Positions 1 through 9,684 of a stretch of DNA of 61,821 bases are shown piece by piece. The translations under genes were made by a program, and so were the position numbers. Origin of the DNA: Lactifluus volemus (Eukaryota; Basidiomycota; Agaricomycetes; Russulales; Russulaceae); assembly GCA_022376515.1 (NCBI GenBank), contig WTXI01000220.1, forward strand, positions 1 to 61,821. The letters are read 5' to 3'. Positions within the stretch are counted from its first letter, which is position 1, and every line of letters begins with the position of its first letter. The notes beneath the pieces were generated by a model. The model made no database searches and was not told where the DNA came from. It was given only the letters and a program-made list of their open reading frames with translations.

Positions 1-96
1 GTTCCGCATCTTTTCTTCGTGTGTGACCTCGCCCTCTCGTTCCGCTCCCGCGCGCGTACTCGTTTCGCCGCGTCTCCACTTTCATTTTCGACACCA
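1..96 (+). repeat. 3' end of the copia 5' LTR (partial)
   Basis: These bases match the end of the 3' LTR at about 4855-4955 apart from two indels, and both copies finish with GACACCA. The remainder of this LTR, and the left target-site duplication, lie outside the window. Confidence 0.9.
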
Positions 97-112
97 GGTT
101 ATGGGCCCTGCT
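97..112 (+). other. Putative primer-binding site of the copia element
   Basis: The bases directly after the LTR terminus read GGTTATGGGCCCTGC. This resembles the initiator-Met-tRNA-derived binding sites of Ty1/copia elements. The match to this fungus's own tRNA was not tested. Confidence 0.5.
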
Positions 113-181
113 GTTGCACTCTAAAATCAGTACGAGATCACACAAAGTCCAAAAAACACTTACACTCTTTCCTTTTCACAA

Positions 182-1110
182 ATGGTTGAAATCCAAAATT
201 CTAAAATCACCCAGCTTGCAGCAGATGGATCCAACTGGGAAAACTACAGAGACAGAATGGTCCTGATAATCAAGTCCCACAAATGGAAAGACCACCTAAC
301 GAACGACTCACCGACGAAGCGATATATCAATGGCGGCACAATTGGCGGCGTAGCGCCGCTCGAATGATGGGAAGACGACGAGGCCGCGCTCATGAATCTG
401 ATCGCGTCGTCGATCCCCGATTCGGCCTTCAACAGAATAAAAGACAAATCGAATGCGAAGGAGGCATGGGAGGCACTAAAGGATCTCCACGAAAAACGAT
501 CGCCGATGGTCGCGATCGAACTCCGATGGCGCATTGGTAACATCAGATGCACAGACGACGAAAATCTTCGAACTCATTTCGAAAAGCTGCAGGAAATGAA
601 GGAAAAATTAGCATCCCTGGGAAGTAACATTTCAGACCTGGAATTCGCTTACATCTTACTCCGGTCGCTTCCCCCTTCATACCAAGGAATCGTCAGTGCT
701 ATAAACGCTTCCGCCGACTTCGCGAAGGCGACCATTGCGCCCGCGAACGTGATTCGACTCGCGCTGGACGAATACGACCGCCTCGAGGGGGACAAGCCCG
801 CAGCAAGACGCGGACGAAGCGTTCGCCGCGTCCTCCCAAGGACGAAGAGGAAGAGGAACCGACGAGACATCGAATGCTACAACTGCAAAAAATGAGGCCA
901 CACTAAAGCCGAGTGTTGGGCGAAAGGCGGCGGTCAAGAAGGCCAATGGCCAAACCGCGGAGACAGAAACACGAACGCGAATAGCGCAGCATCGACGAAC
1001 GAGCAGGCCGATATCGAAGCCTGGGCAGCAATTGAAGAGGTACCCGACGAGTCAGCAGCCGCCGCGAGCGCATCGCGAGACGCACCTCCCGAAACGGAGC
1101 TATACGACTC
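182..1110 (+). pseudogene. gag: copia gag (capsid-like) with zinc knuckle, two stops
   Basis: The frame opens at 182 (MVEIQNSKITQLAADGSNW) shortly after the primer-binding site and reads like the copia-type gag polypeptide, including WEALKDLHEK and a LRSLPPSYQ segment. TGA codons interrupt the same frame at 365-367 and 893-895. The second lies inside the nucleic-acid-binding zinc knuckle, CYNC-K-K-stop-G-H-T-K-A-E-C, whose CX2CX4HX4C spacing is otherwise intact. Both stops could come from CGA by a single C-to-T change. The downstream part runs to the protease motif near 1105. Gag would package element RNA in a cytoplasmic particle; this copy would give only short fragments unless read through. 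Confidence 0.85.
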
Positions 1111-1341
1111 CGGGCCTCCACCCACATGTCCCCCTTCCGTGAGAAGTTCACATCGTATCGAGAAATCCCGCCGCGTGCGATAATCGCGGCCGATAAACGG
1201 ATATTCCATGCCATAGGAATCGGGGACCTCAGGATAGAGGTCCCTCATGGGGAGTCTTCCACTCCAGTTATTTTGCGAGAAGTCCTTCATGCTCCTGATA
1301 TGGCTATGACCATAGTGTCAATCTCCCGCATCACAAGCTAG
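1100..1341 (+). pseudogene. copia protease segment, frameshifted at both ends
   Basis: The gag frame reaches LYDSG near 1100-1112, the start of the aspartic-protease active-site motif. The frame then changes, and the remainder (MSPFREKFTSYREIPPRA, ending VSISRITS) is open from 1126 to 1338 in another frame. One missing G after GACTCCGGG explains the change. The segment ends in a TAG at 1339-1341, and the next domain continues in a third frame, again consistent with one lost base. The typical copia protease core (DSG, then H-M, then the LREVLHAPD stretch) is recognisable. It would process the Gag-Pol polyprotein in an intact element. Confidence 0.8.
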
Positions 1342-3074
1342 GAAACTCAGTTACCTTCGAAAAAGAACACTGCACCATCAAAAACGCGAAGGGAAAAGTT
1401 GTCGGCACCATCAAAGCGAGCGCGAGCGGACTTTACAAAGTCGAACATCGCGTGACAGCCTCAGCCGCAGTCACACTCGAACGCGTCACACTTTCCGCGC
1501 TCCACCGTCGTCTGGGCCACGTCAGCGTGGATACCCTCCGTTCTCTCATCCGACATGGCTCCATCGAGGGCATCGATCTTATTGATGAAGGCTCATCCTT
1601 CACCTGTGATTCTTGCGACTATGCTAAGACAACTAGAAAGGTGATCAAACCAGAAAGACAAGCTCCACCCTCAACCTTCTTTGGTGAAGAAATTCATTCT
1701 GATGTGTGGGGACCATCACCAATCACCAGCATGGGTAGGAAGCACTATTATATCACTTTCACTGACGACTACTCTCGCTACACCTGGGCCAGAACCCTCA
1801 AAGCCAAGTCCGAGGCCTTCGAGGCCTACAAATCGTTCGCTGCATGGGCGCGCACGCAGCACGGCGTGACGATCCGCCGTTTTCGCTCCGACCGCGGAGG
1901 CGAGTACACCAGCAACAAACTCAAGGACTTTCTCCAAGAGCAGGGGACGGAACAACGGCTCACAACCCACGACACCCCGCAGCACAATGGGACCGCGGAG
2001 TCGCTCAACCGGCGTCTCCTAGAACGCATCCGAGCGGCACTCCACCACTCCGGACTCCCTAAAACCCTCTGGGGAGAGGCCCTCCATCACTCTATCTGGC
2101 TGAAAAATCGCTCATCGACCCGCGCGCTGGGCGCGATCACCCCATATGAGCGTCTCCACGGGCACAAGCCGAACCTAGCCGGCGTTCCCGAATGGGGCCA
2201 GTGCGTCTGGGTTCGTAACCTCAAGGGGTCCAAGCTGGATGCCCGAGGCCTTCCAGCACGTTGGGTGGGCTATGACAAGGAGAGCACCCATGCCCACAGA
2301 ATCTACTGGCCAGAGAAGCACTCCTTATCTGTTGAGAGAGATGTTAAGTTCACCACAAACACAGTCACTGTATACACCCCCTCAACCCCTCAAACTCAAG
2401 TACAAATCCAACCTCAAATCCCCACTCCGAAAATTCAGCCCTCCGGCACCGGAACGACGCAGCTGACGCCTCAAGCGCCGCAGCCCGACGCCGACGCTCC
2501 CGACGCAGATCCGATCCCGGAGATGCCAGACGAAGACGATCCGAACCCAGTGGCGGATGACGACTACGTCATCCCGTCACCAATAACGCCGCCGGAACCA
2601 GCACCAGCACTGCCGCATCAGCCGCCCCCAGCACCACGCAAGCAAAAGCCGCCGCCGCCACCGCGAACTGAGCCGCCGCGCCGATCGGCACGGATTGCCA
2701 AAATGTCGCAGGATGGGCAAACCACCAGCACACAGGAGGCCCCTGAAATCAGCCTCCGAGGGCACGCGCGCCGGGTGACATTCTCCCAGCGCGGAACAGA
2801 CTCAGCTAACAAGTCTTTTGCCACAGCCCCAGAAGAACCAAGCTATGCCGAAATGGCATTCCATGCCGAAATCGAGATCGACACGACGATGGCAGCGGCC
2901 GCGCACGACGCAAACGATGACCCGCGCTCCGTCTCCGAGGCGCGATCTCGCCCCGATTGGCCTGAGTGGCAACGGGCGATGGAGCGCGAAATCGAAACCC
3001 TTGAGCGCGCCGGCACTTGGGAAACAGTCCCGCGCCCTGCAGGTAAAAACATAGTGGGTAGCAAATGGGTTTTC
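1341..3074 (+). pseudogene. copia integrase
   Basis: The open frame (ATG at 1452, upstream part readable from 1341) starts with the pre-integrase zinc region, with His at LHRRLGH and Cys at CDSC, followed by the DDE integrase core. Catalytic residues are visible: D in HSDVWGP, D in RFRSDRGGEY and E in HNGTAESLNR. A long Pro/Asp-rich linker (about 2440-2760) leads to PEWQRAMEREIETLE and VGSKWVF, the start of the reverse transcriptase. At about 3074 the frame is lost by one missing base, so this segment is fused out of frame to the reverse transcriptase. In an active element it inserts the cDNA into chromosomes. Confidence 0.92.
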
Positions 3075-4567
3075 GACTTAAGCGCAAGGCGGACGGATCA
3101 ATCGATAAATACAAGGCACGACTCGTCGCGCGCGGATTCACGCAGATCTACGGTGTTGATTACTTTGACACTTTCTCACCCGTCGCGAAGCTGGCGAGCA
3201 TCCGCATTATTCTCGCGATCGCCGCGCGACTCGATTGGGATGTCGACACCTTCGACTTCAACAGTGCTTTCCTAAATGGGGAGCTAGGGGACGATGAGGA
3301 GATTTACATGCAGGAACCCCCGGGTTTCGAGGAGGGCAGCATTTATGTAAAAAGGCTGCGAAAATCCCTCTATGGGCTCAAGCAGGCCGGGCGCCGCTGG
3401 TACGACACGCTCACGCGTGCGCTCAGCGATCTGGGCCTCTGCGTCACGCAGGCCGATCCGGGCGTGTTTCGAGCGCAGGTAAAGGACGATGTCCTGATCC
3501 TAGCAGTCCATGTCGACGACTGCATCATCACCAGTAGCTCAAGTGAGTTGATGCGACGCTACAAGAAGGCCCTCAACGCGCGGTATGCCCTCACTGACCT
3601 AGGACCGATACACTGGCTCCTCGGAATCCGAGTCACCCGAGATTGCACAACACGCACGATCTCCCTCTGCCAGTCAACCTACATCGAATCCATTGTTGCA
3701 CGCTATGGCCTGGCTGATGCCAAGGCCCAGAGCTCACCTATGATCCCCAATGTATCCTACTCAAAAGATGATAGCCCCACTGATGAAGCTGCAGCCGCGC
3801 GCATGAGGAAGACCCCATATCGGGAAGCGATCGGCAGTCTGATGTACGCAGCCGTAGCCACACGCCCCGACATCGCATTTGCAGTCTCGACGCTCTCGCA
3901 ATTCCTCGATAATCCGGGGGAGCTGCACTGGGACGCAGTAAAGCGCGTCCTGCACTACCTGTCGGGCACGCGGCACCACGAACTCACTTACGGCAGTGAG
4001 CAGCATGACCTCCTGGGGTACACGGACGTGGACGGCGCATCGCAGCCACACCGCCACGCGATCTCCGGATACGCATTCCTTATCGATGGAGGGGCGATCT
4101 CCTGGCGATCCCGTAAACAAGAAATCGTAACCTTATCAACCGCGGAAGCAGAGTACGTGGCGGCGACCCATGCGGCAAAAGAGGCAGCATGGCTTCGCCA
4201 CCTCAAAGGAGAGTTGCTAACTCCTCTCGTAACTCCAATTATGATCTACTGTGACAATCAGGCAGCCCTCAAACTTGCTACTGATGACAATTACCAAGCC
4301 AGGACCAAACACATTGACATCCGCTATCACTATATTCGACAAGTTATCAGTGCGGGGGAGATCTCGATCACCTATTGCCCCACAGATGACATGACCGCGG
4401 ACATACTCACGAAGGCGCTCCTGGCCTGGAAGATCGCGCGTCACATCGCTGGACTTGGAATCACCCTAGGCCCGACGGCGCTCGCGGGGGAGTGCTGGGG
4501 AATCCCAAATCGGAGGGGAGAAGGGCTGGCAGCCGAGAACGGCACGCAGCGCGCAAGGGGACCCTGA
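3065..4567 (+). pseudogene. copia reverse transcriptase and RNase H
   Basis: A 500-codon open frame carries the copia polymerase: KARLVARGFTQ, FDFNSAFLNGEL, SLYGLKQAGRRWY and the catalytic HVDDC in LAVHVDDCIITS. RNase H follows with GYTDVDGA, LSTAEAEYVA, IYCDNQAALKL and RTKHIDIRYHYIR. The end, TADILTKAL, is the usual copia terminus. The annotated ATG at 3065 is not a true start: the domain begins upstream in the previous frame. The stop lies about 75 bp inside the putative 3' LTR, so coding sequence and LTR overlap if the LTR start is called correctly. The polymerase core itself looks complete. Confidence 0.93.
4483..4492 (+). other. Putative polypurine tract of the copia element
   Basis: The run GCGGGGGAG directly precedes TGCTGGGG, the likely first bases of the 3' LTR. 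A second purine run near 4512-4527 is an alternative. Confidence 0.45.
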
Positions 4568-4955
4568 GACGGGACTGCCAACGCCCACGGCTCCCTGAGG
4601 GCCCGCCGGCGTGGACCACGCCTGCTCCTCGTTGGGGGTGGGCGCCCACAGCCGCCGTCATGATACCATTCATCTTCTACATATAGACCCTTTTCTTTAC
4701 CTTAGCATAGTTAGTCCACCCCGAGCACATGGCAAATGCCCACCTCGTGCACACTAAGATCGAGCGGCCGTCTTGGCACTAAATTCATTCAGTCCGTAGT
4801 ACACACACTAGACTACATAAATACCAAAATACGAGACTGGGGGAGCAGTGACGCGTTCCGCATCTTTTTTCTTCGTGTGTGACCTCGCCCTCCGCTCGTT
4901 CCGCTCCCGCGCGCGTACTCGTTTCGCCGCGTCTCCACTTTCATTTTCGACACCA
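4493..4955 (+). repeat. copia 3' LTR
   Basis: The end at 4955 is fixed by matching the end of the 5' LTR at base 96. The start is inferred from a TG after the purine tract, giving about 463 bp with TG...CA ends. It contains CATATAGACC near 4679, a possible promoter element. The flank beyond 4955 is array-gene exon sequence. Confidence 0.7.
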
Positions 4956-6048
4956 CCCCATGACCGGCTGTGGAATACCACTGTACACAGCGGCAGTGTG
5001 CTGCCCCAGCTGGGATCTTCTTCGCCTCAAGAAGAAAAATATGATAAGAGCGGCCGCAGAGACTACTACAAGACCACCGGCGACACCCCCTGCGATGGCA
5101 CCGACTTTAGAGGAGCCTCCGGTACTGGATGAAGAGGATGAGGTGGAAGTGACCATCGGTTGGGAAGACGAAGTTGAAGAGGAAGTAGAGGCCGTGACTG
5201 TTGAAGATGGGACGACAGAGGATGTCGACATCCAAGCCCCGCGATCGATGATCGCACCAGGAGGTACTTCAGGAAGATCTGAAAAGGGGAGCGTACTACT
5301 TGAATATGGCTGAGTGACGGAGAAAGGAGTGTTCCTACCACCGACAGCATATGATTGACTGGAATCCCAGGTTCCCTGAACCTGGGATATACGGTCAGTA
5401 TATAGCAATGACGAGAGATAAGTGACGAACTGTGACATCAATAAGCGCCCAATGGGGTACGCGTATTCCAGCAGGAACAGGAAAAGGAAAACTGAGAGAA
5501 TATTCTCTGTCAGGACCAGGAAACCTCTCACGACAACTACCGACTCACGATGAGGGAGACACCGGTCCACTTGTGCAGTTTGTCGAATAATATGTCCAAC
5601 TAAAAGAGATAAGCCCAGAATGCAAACGGTGGGTTTGAGACATACGTAAGCCAAGGATCTCCCTGGCACGCGTCGCATGCACTAAGAAGGGAATATAGGA
5701 CTGTGGTGCACCCGCACGGGGAGTCGGGACTGGGAGGACCAGGGTACGTGGATCCCTGTGAAAGGGGCTGGAGTGTATACGCTGTGCGAGGTGAAGATGG
5801 GATGTGGTGCACGAGAAAGATGACTGACAGCCCCCGAAACAAGTTGACCGTAAAAATGCTGCGACTTCACACGGACTTTGACCAATCGAGTTGAATGTCT
5901 AGGACAAACGATCAGTAAATGATAGGGAAACAAAATGGTTTAGCCGAACCCATCCCAATGACGACACGGTACAACTGGGATAGGAGACCTGAGCAAGTAC
6001 ATGGGCAGAAAAGAGCGATAAGATCGTAAATACAGCCGATGTTGACAT
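4956..6048 (-). pseudogene. Array copy 1: membrane protein, tail cut off by copia insertion
   Basis: Start ATG at 6048 (signal peptide MSTSAVFTILSLFSAHVLAQ). The exon layout follows the reference copy at 11261-12697. An apparent stop near 5899 lies in intron 1, whose acceptor here is CCTAG, and is not a defect. The ectodomain (CGCTTVLYSLLSACDACQ), the WALIDVT block, a Ser/Thr stalk, the helix GAIAGGVAGGLVVVSAAALI and the basic RRRR stop-transfer are intact. The tail then reads PQPVMGW and meets the copia LTR at 4955. The rest of the tail and the LPTV terminus are absent; they may lie beyond the left window edge, on the other side of the retroelement. A transcript could end in the LTR and give an altered tail. 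Confidence 0.85.
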
Positions 6049-6127
6049 TTGTAAGCGACCGAACATGCGGGTGATGCTAGCAGGATGTTGGCAGGGGGCC
6101 ACGGAGGAGTCTCGTTCATCGACAGCC

Positions 6128-6137
6128 TTATATAAAT
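6128..6137 (-). promoter_or_regulatory. TATA box of array copy 1
   Basis: TTATATAAAT lies about 80 bp before the ATG, in the block GTTCAT-CGACAGCCTTATATAAATG that recurs before most copies. Confidence 0.7.
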
Positions 6138-7071
6138 GGGGCAAAAGAATTTAAATTCAGTTTCAGGAACGCTTTGCTTTGCCAATGGAACACCTGGATA
6201 ACTTTAGCGGTGTCAATTTTCCCATAAGATCGTATGAGTCGGTGTGACGGCGTAAACACAGTCTGGGAATGTACTAGTAGTGGCGCTGACAGGAGATAGA
6301 GGACCAACTGTCCTTGCTCGACCTGTTTTACGATGGCCATGTCGCTGATAGAGATCTCTACTGAACCGAACTTACCGGTCACGCTTGCCAGCGGCAACTC
6401 CAGCGGCAACTCGACTGGCAACTCCAGACCCAACGAGAAATAACCTGATGTAAATTGATTTAAGGGAACTGATAACAGTTGATATGGATTACATCGATTC
6501 AAGTGGGATTGACATCGGCTAATAGAATTTGAATATCATTCAATCTCATTCAATCACCTGACCTTGCTTGCATTAAATATTAAACGCCCAAATGCCCTCC
6601 TCAGAGCACTTCTTGGAAACCAGTGCAGCTCAATACAGCCTCCACCGAATCTTCCCATCGGCCACCACAACATGCTACTCCACCTCACTCCATCAACTCT
6701 TCTTCTGATGCAAGCCCAGTCGCTTATGGTCATCGTCGCAGCCTTCTTCGCATCTTAAGCCTTGTTCAGACCACACGAACACCAAGTTTCTGACCCCTCC
6801 CACGAAACTCTCTAAACTAGCCCCCATCGTTTCCTTCTGCTGTGCTCTTGCAGAGCATCCTTACCCACACGGACTACCTCCCACCATCCGGCCCGTATCC
6901 ACGTCTATCGCCACCACATCCGCCAACTCCATATATACGTGCGTTTATCTCGGAACGTATGGAAATGCCCGGCATCGCAGTCGAAAATGCGCTGGATCGT
7001 GTTGGTGGTAAAAGATATGGCCCTCTACCCACCGGACCTTCTATACAAAATATCGCGAGGAACCCCCGCCA

Positions 7072-7513
7072 TTGACACACCATCTCTCCAATCTTCTCCA
7101 GTCTGTCGATCACTCTATGACCATCCCAACGAGGAGGAAGACGGTGCCGACAGGTACTCGCAAGAACATCACACCAGAGTCGCTTGTTCCTTATGAAGCA
7201 CCTATCCAGTCCCGCAGATACCGCTTACCCTCTTCCACTTCACGCAAGGAGTTTCCCGCTACGTTTTCCCGGAAGCGTGCTCGAATACGGGCACCTGGTG
7301 AGGGGCGAAGACGGTCGTACCCTTTCCGAGGAGTATGCTATCAAGACTAAGCATCTTCAAAACAACCTCGCCACACGGAGGAGTCGTAAGCGGGAGTTAG
7401 AATATCAACGCGAGGTGGAGGATGTCGTAGAAGCTGAGAGCAAGGAGAAGGAGATGTTGCGAGCACGCGCACTCGATTTAGAGGCACTTCTGCGCGACAA
7501 GTGCCTAGAATGA
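7072..7513 (+). pseudogene. bZIP transcription factor fragment (cpc1/GCN4-like), frameshifted
   Basis: Two overlapping frames give pieces of one bZIP protein. The first (about 7110-7280) reads GTRKNITPESLVPYEAP, then PSSTSRKEFPATFSRKRAR, a conserved linker that I recall from basidiomycete GCN4/cpc1-type factors. The second (about 7280-7513) gives the basic region NNLATRRSRKRELEYQ and a heptad-like tail (REVEDVVEAESKEKEMLRA) ending in a stop at 7511-7513. The change of frame near 7280-7335, a short zipper, and the lack of a convincing start or activation domain indicate a decayed partial copy. The strand is opposite to the array genes. A functional homologue would bind DNA as a dimer and control amino-acid starvation genes. 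Confidence 0.75.
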
Positions 7514-8365
7514 ATGGGTCACGCCGATGGTGTGAAGCAAAGAACATATAGAGACTTAAGTTCACAATGACTCATGGAGGAAAAACATTCCAGAGTGACA
7601 GTAACACATCACAAAACATACTCGTTAAGGCCACTGCATATGTTTTTTTTTGGTGTGGAACGAACAGGAAAGGCAGGCTATCGTCATGAAAAAAAGACAG
7701 TAGGAGCATAAGAAGTTTATCCGGAGGCCAAGAAAGGAAAAACGATGATGTTACCAACACCTCATCAGCGGGCGTGATTACAGCCGCATGAGGTGAATGC
7801 ATCGAAACCTACTGGCTTTTATACTGTCCAACGAAACGAAATAATATGAAACACCTATACTTTTTCAACTTGTATCGTAACAAATCTATGATCTAGTGTG
7901 AGAGATACACGAGACATTGTCTCTGGTCATACTGACGCGGGCCGCTTGGCGGGCCGCGTCTCAACAGGGCCTATATGTTCTGTGGCGTGCTGGCAGCCCT
8001 GAGCAGCACATCGCTGTGAGGGTATCCAGGCCAGTCAGTGTCAGTCACGGTCGAATTTCTTCCCAGCTACAAATTACGAACTGTTCCCAACAATCAATAG
8101 GATGTACGCGCACCCAGACGCTGAATATTCTAAATAACCGCGACCCTCAGGTAGTCAATTCGCCGAAGAAACTAAGTTAGTATGGGAGTAGGTGTACACG
8201 GTACAAGATCAGTTGACCAGTCAGCCCTATCCACCGAAAACGAAAGATGTGATCCAATCAAATCTTACAACGATTCGTCACAAGACGAGTGACGATATCA
8301 AACAGTTGGCAAGCCGTAGTATCCCTGTGGCCGTGAAGGTTGCGTGCTGGCCAGGGTGCTTCAGT

Positions 8366-9684
8366 TTACATATTGGGTACTTCGGTATAGACCTCTGGCG
8401 CGTGGGCGGGAACTGTACCTTGGTACCCAGGGAACGTGGTTGGGTCATTCGGGTCCTACGAAAATAGGGAAACAATAAGGACATAGACTCTGCGATAAAG
8501 GCATAGAATCGCGCACGTAAAGTCTCATCGGTGTGGTAGACGCGGCAGGCAAAGATGGCGGCACAAATGCCCCGTCATCGGGTGGTGGAGACTGGACTTG
8601 GCCCATGACCGGCTGTGGGGTACCATCGAACACGGAGGCCGGCGGCCCCTGCTGGACTCTCCTTCGCCTCAAGAAGAAAAATGTGATAAGAGCGGCCGCG
8701 GAGAGTGCTACAAGTCCACCGGCGATACCCCCCGAGATAGCACGTACGTTAGAAGAAGAGCCTCCGGTACCGGGCGTAGAGGATGAGGTGGCAGAGCCCA
8801 TCGTTTGGGAAGACGTAACGACAGAGGATGTCGATGACGATGACGACGTCGATATCGATGTCGACGTCCCGGGGTTAATCATCTCGCCACCAAGTACTTC
8901 AGGAAGATCTGAAAAGGGGAGCTTTCAAATTGAAGGTGACGGTGTGATGGAGAAAGGGGGTAGGCCTACCACCAACTGCTAACGATTGAGTGGGATTCCA
9001 GCTGCCCTGAACCTGGGATATACGGTCAGTATGCAGCGACGACGAAAGATGAGTGACGAACTGTGACATCAATAAGCGCCCAATTGGGCACGCGTGTTCC
9101 AACAGAAACGGGATTAGGGAAACTGAGAGAATATTCTATCAGGGCCAGGAAACCTCTTAGCACGCAGGCCGACTCACGATGAGGCAGGCGGCTGTCCACG
9201 TGTGCAGTTGGTCGAATAATCATACCAACTAAAAAGAGATAAGCCCAGAAGGCGAAGGATGGGTACGAGACGTACCTGATCCACGATTCTTCCTGGCATC
9301 CGCCGCATGCGCTCAAGAGGGAATATACAACGGTGCTGCACCTGCAGAGGTCGCTGTTGCCAACATCAGGACCACGGTACGAGGATCCCTGGTTGAGGGC
9401 CGGGAGGTCATAGCCTGCGCGAGGTGACGATGGGATGTGATGCACGAGAAAGATGACTGACTGCCCCCGTTACAAGTTGACTGTAAAAGTGCTGCGACTG
9501 CACACGCAGTTTGATTAAGCGAGTTGTATGTCTTGGATAAACGATCAGTAAATGATAGGGAAACAAAATGGTTTATCCGCACCCAATCCCACAACCCCAC
9601 GACGGTGCAATCAGGATAGTAGACCTGAGCAAATACATGGGCAGAAAAGAGCAACAAGATCGTAAATACAGCCGATGTTGACAT
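8366..9684 (-). CDS. Array copy 2: single-pass membrane protein with early stop in the tail
   Basis: Start ATG at 9684 (MSTSAVFTILLLFSAHVFAQ). Exons follow the reference model: ectodomain with DLPALNQGSSYRGP and CRCSTVVYSLLSACGGCQ, then SFPNPVSVGTRVPNWALIDVT, VQGSWNPTQSLAVG, a stalk, the helix ISGGIAGGLVALSAAALI and the stop-transfer RRRR. The last exon opens with DPNDPTTFPGYQG but meets TAA at 8366-8368, just after EVPNM. Its siblings continue for about 20 more residues; the ancestral stop position is 8298-8300. A base change and a one-base deletion distinguish this spot from its neighbours. The protein may still be made with a shortened tail. Function unknown. Confidence 0.8.

Larger units (their letters stand above)
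1..4955 (+). mobile_element. Ty1/copia LTR retrotransposon, degenerate, 5' end outside window
   Basis: The domain order is gag, zinc knuckle, protease, integrase, reverse transcriptase, RNase H; integrase before reverse transcriptase is diagnostic of Ty1/copia. The last 96 bp of the 5' LTR (1-96) recur at the end of the 3' LTR (about 4855-4955). The LTR copies differ by at least two small indels (a T run and a 3-base block near 4898), so the insertion is not fresh. The reading frame is broken by TGA codons at 365-367 and 893-895 and by one-base losses near 1112, 1339 and 3074, so the element cannot encode its own polyprotein. The 3' LTR ends exactly inside the cytoplasmic-tail exon of the first array gene. 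Confidence 0.95.
6049..8297. other. Spacer between copies 1 and 2 with a unique insert
   Basis: From 6049 to about 6530 the DNA is the usual upstream block. About 6530-7870 is not shared with other spacers; it carries the bZIP remnant and then 7560-7870, where I see no gene. From about 7900 to 8297 the conserved array 3' flank resumes, including the 8075-8180 stretch found downstream of every copy. Confidence 0.7.

Noticed and set aside
5899..5905. An apparent premature stop early in array copy 1
   Set aside because: It is the TAG acceptor of intron 1; the exon resumes in frame right after it, as in the siblings.
9120..9150. Frameshift in exon 5 of copies 2, 4 and 8 when the acceptor is placed at the ACAG/ATAG before GAATATT
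   Set aside because: Using the conserved downstream acceptor (CTCAG, CCCAG or TTCCAG before TTTCCC or CTTCCC) puts all copies in frame and joins the conserved residues correctly.
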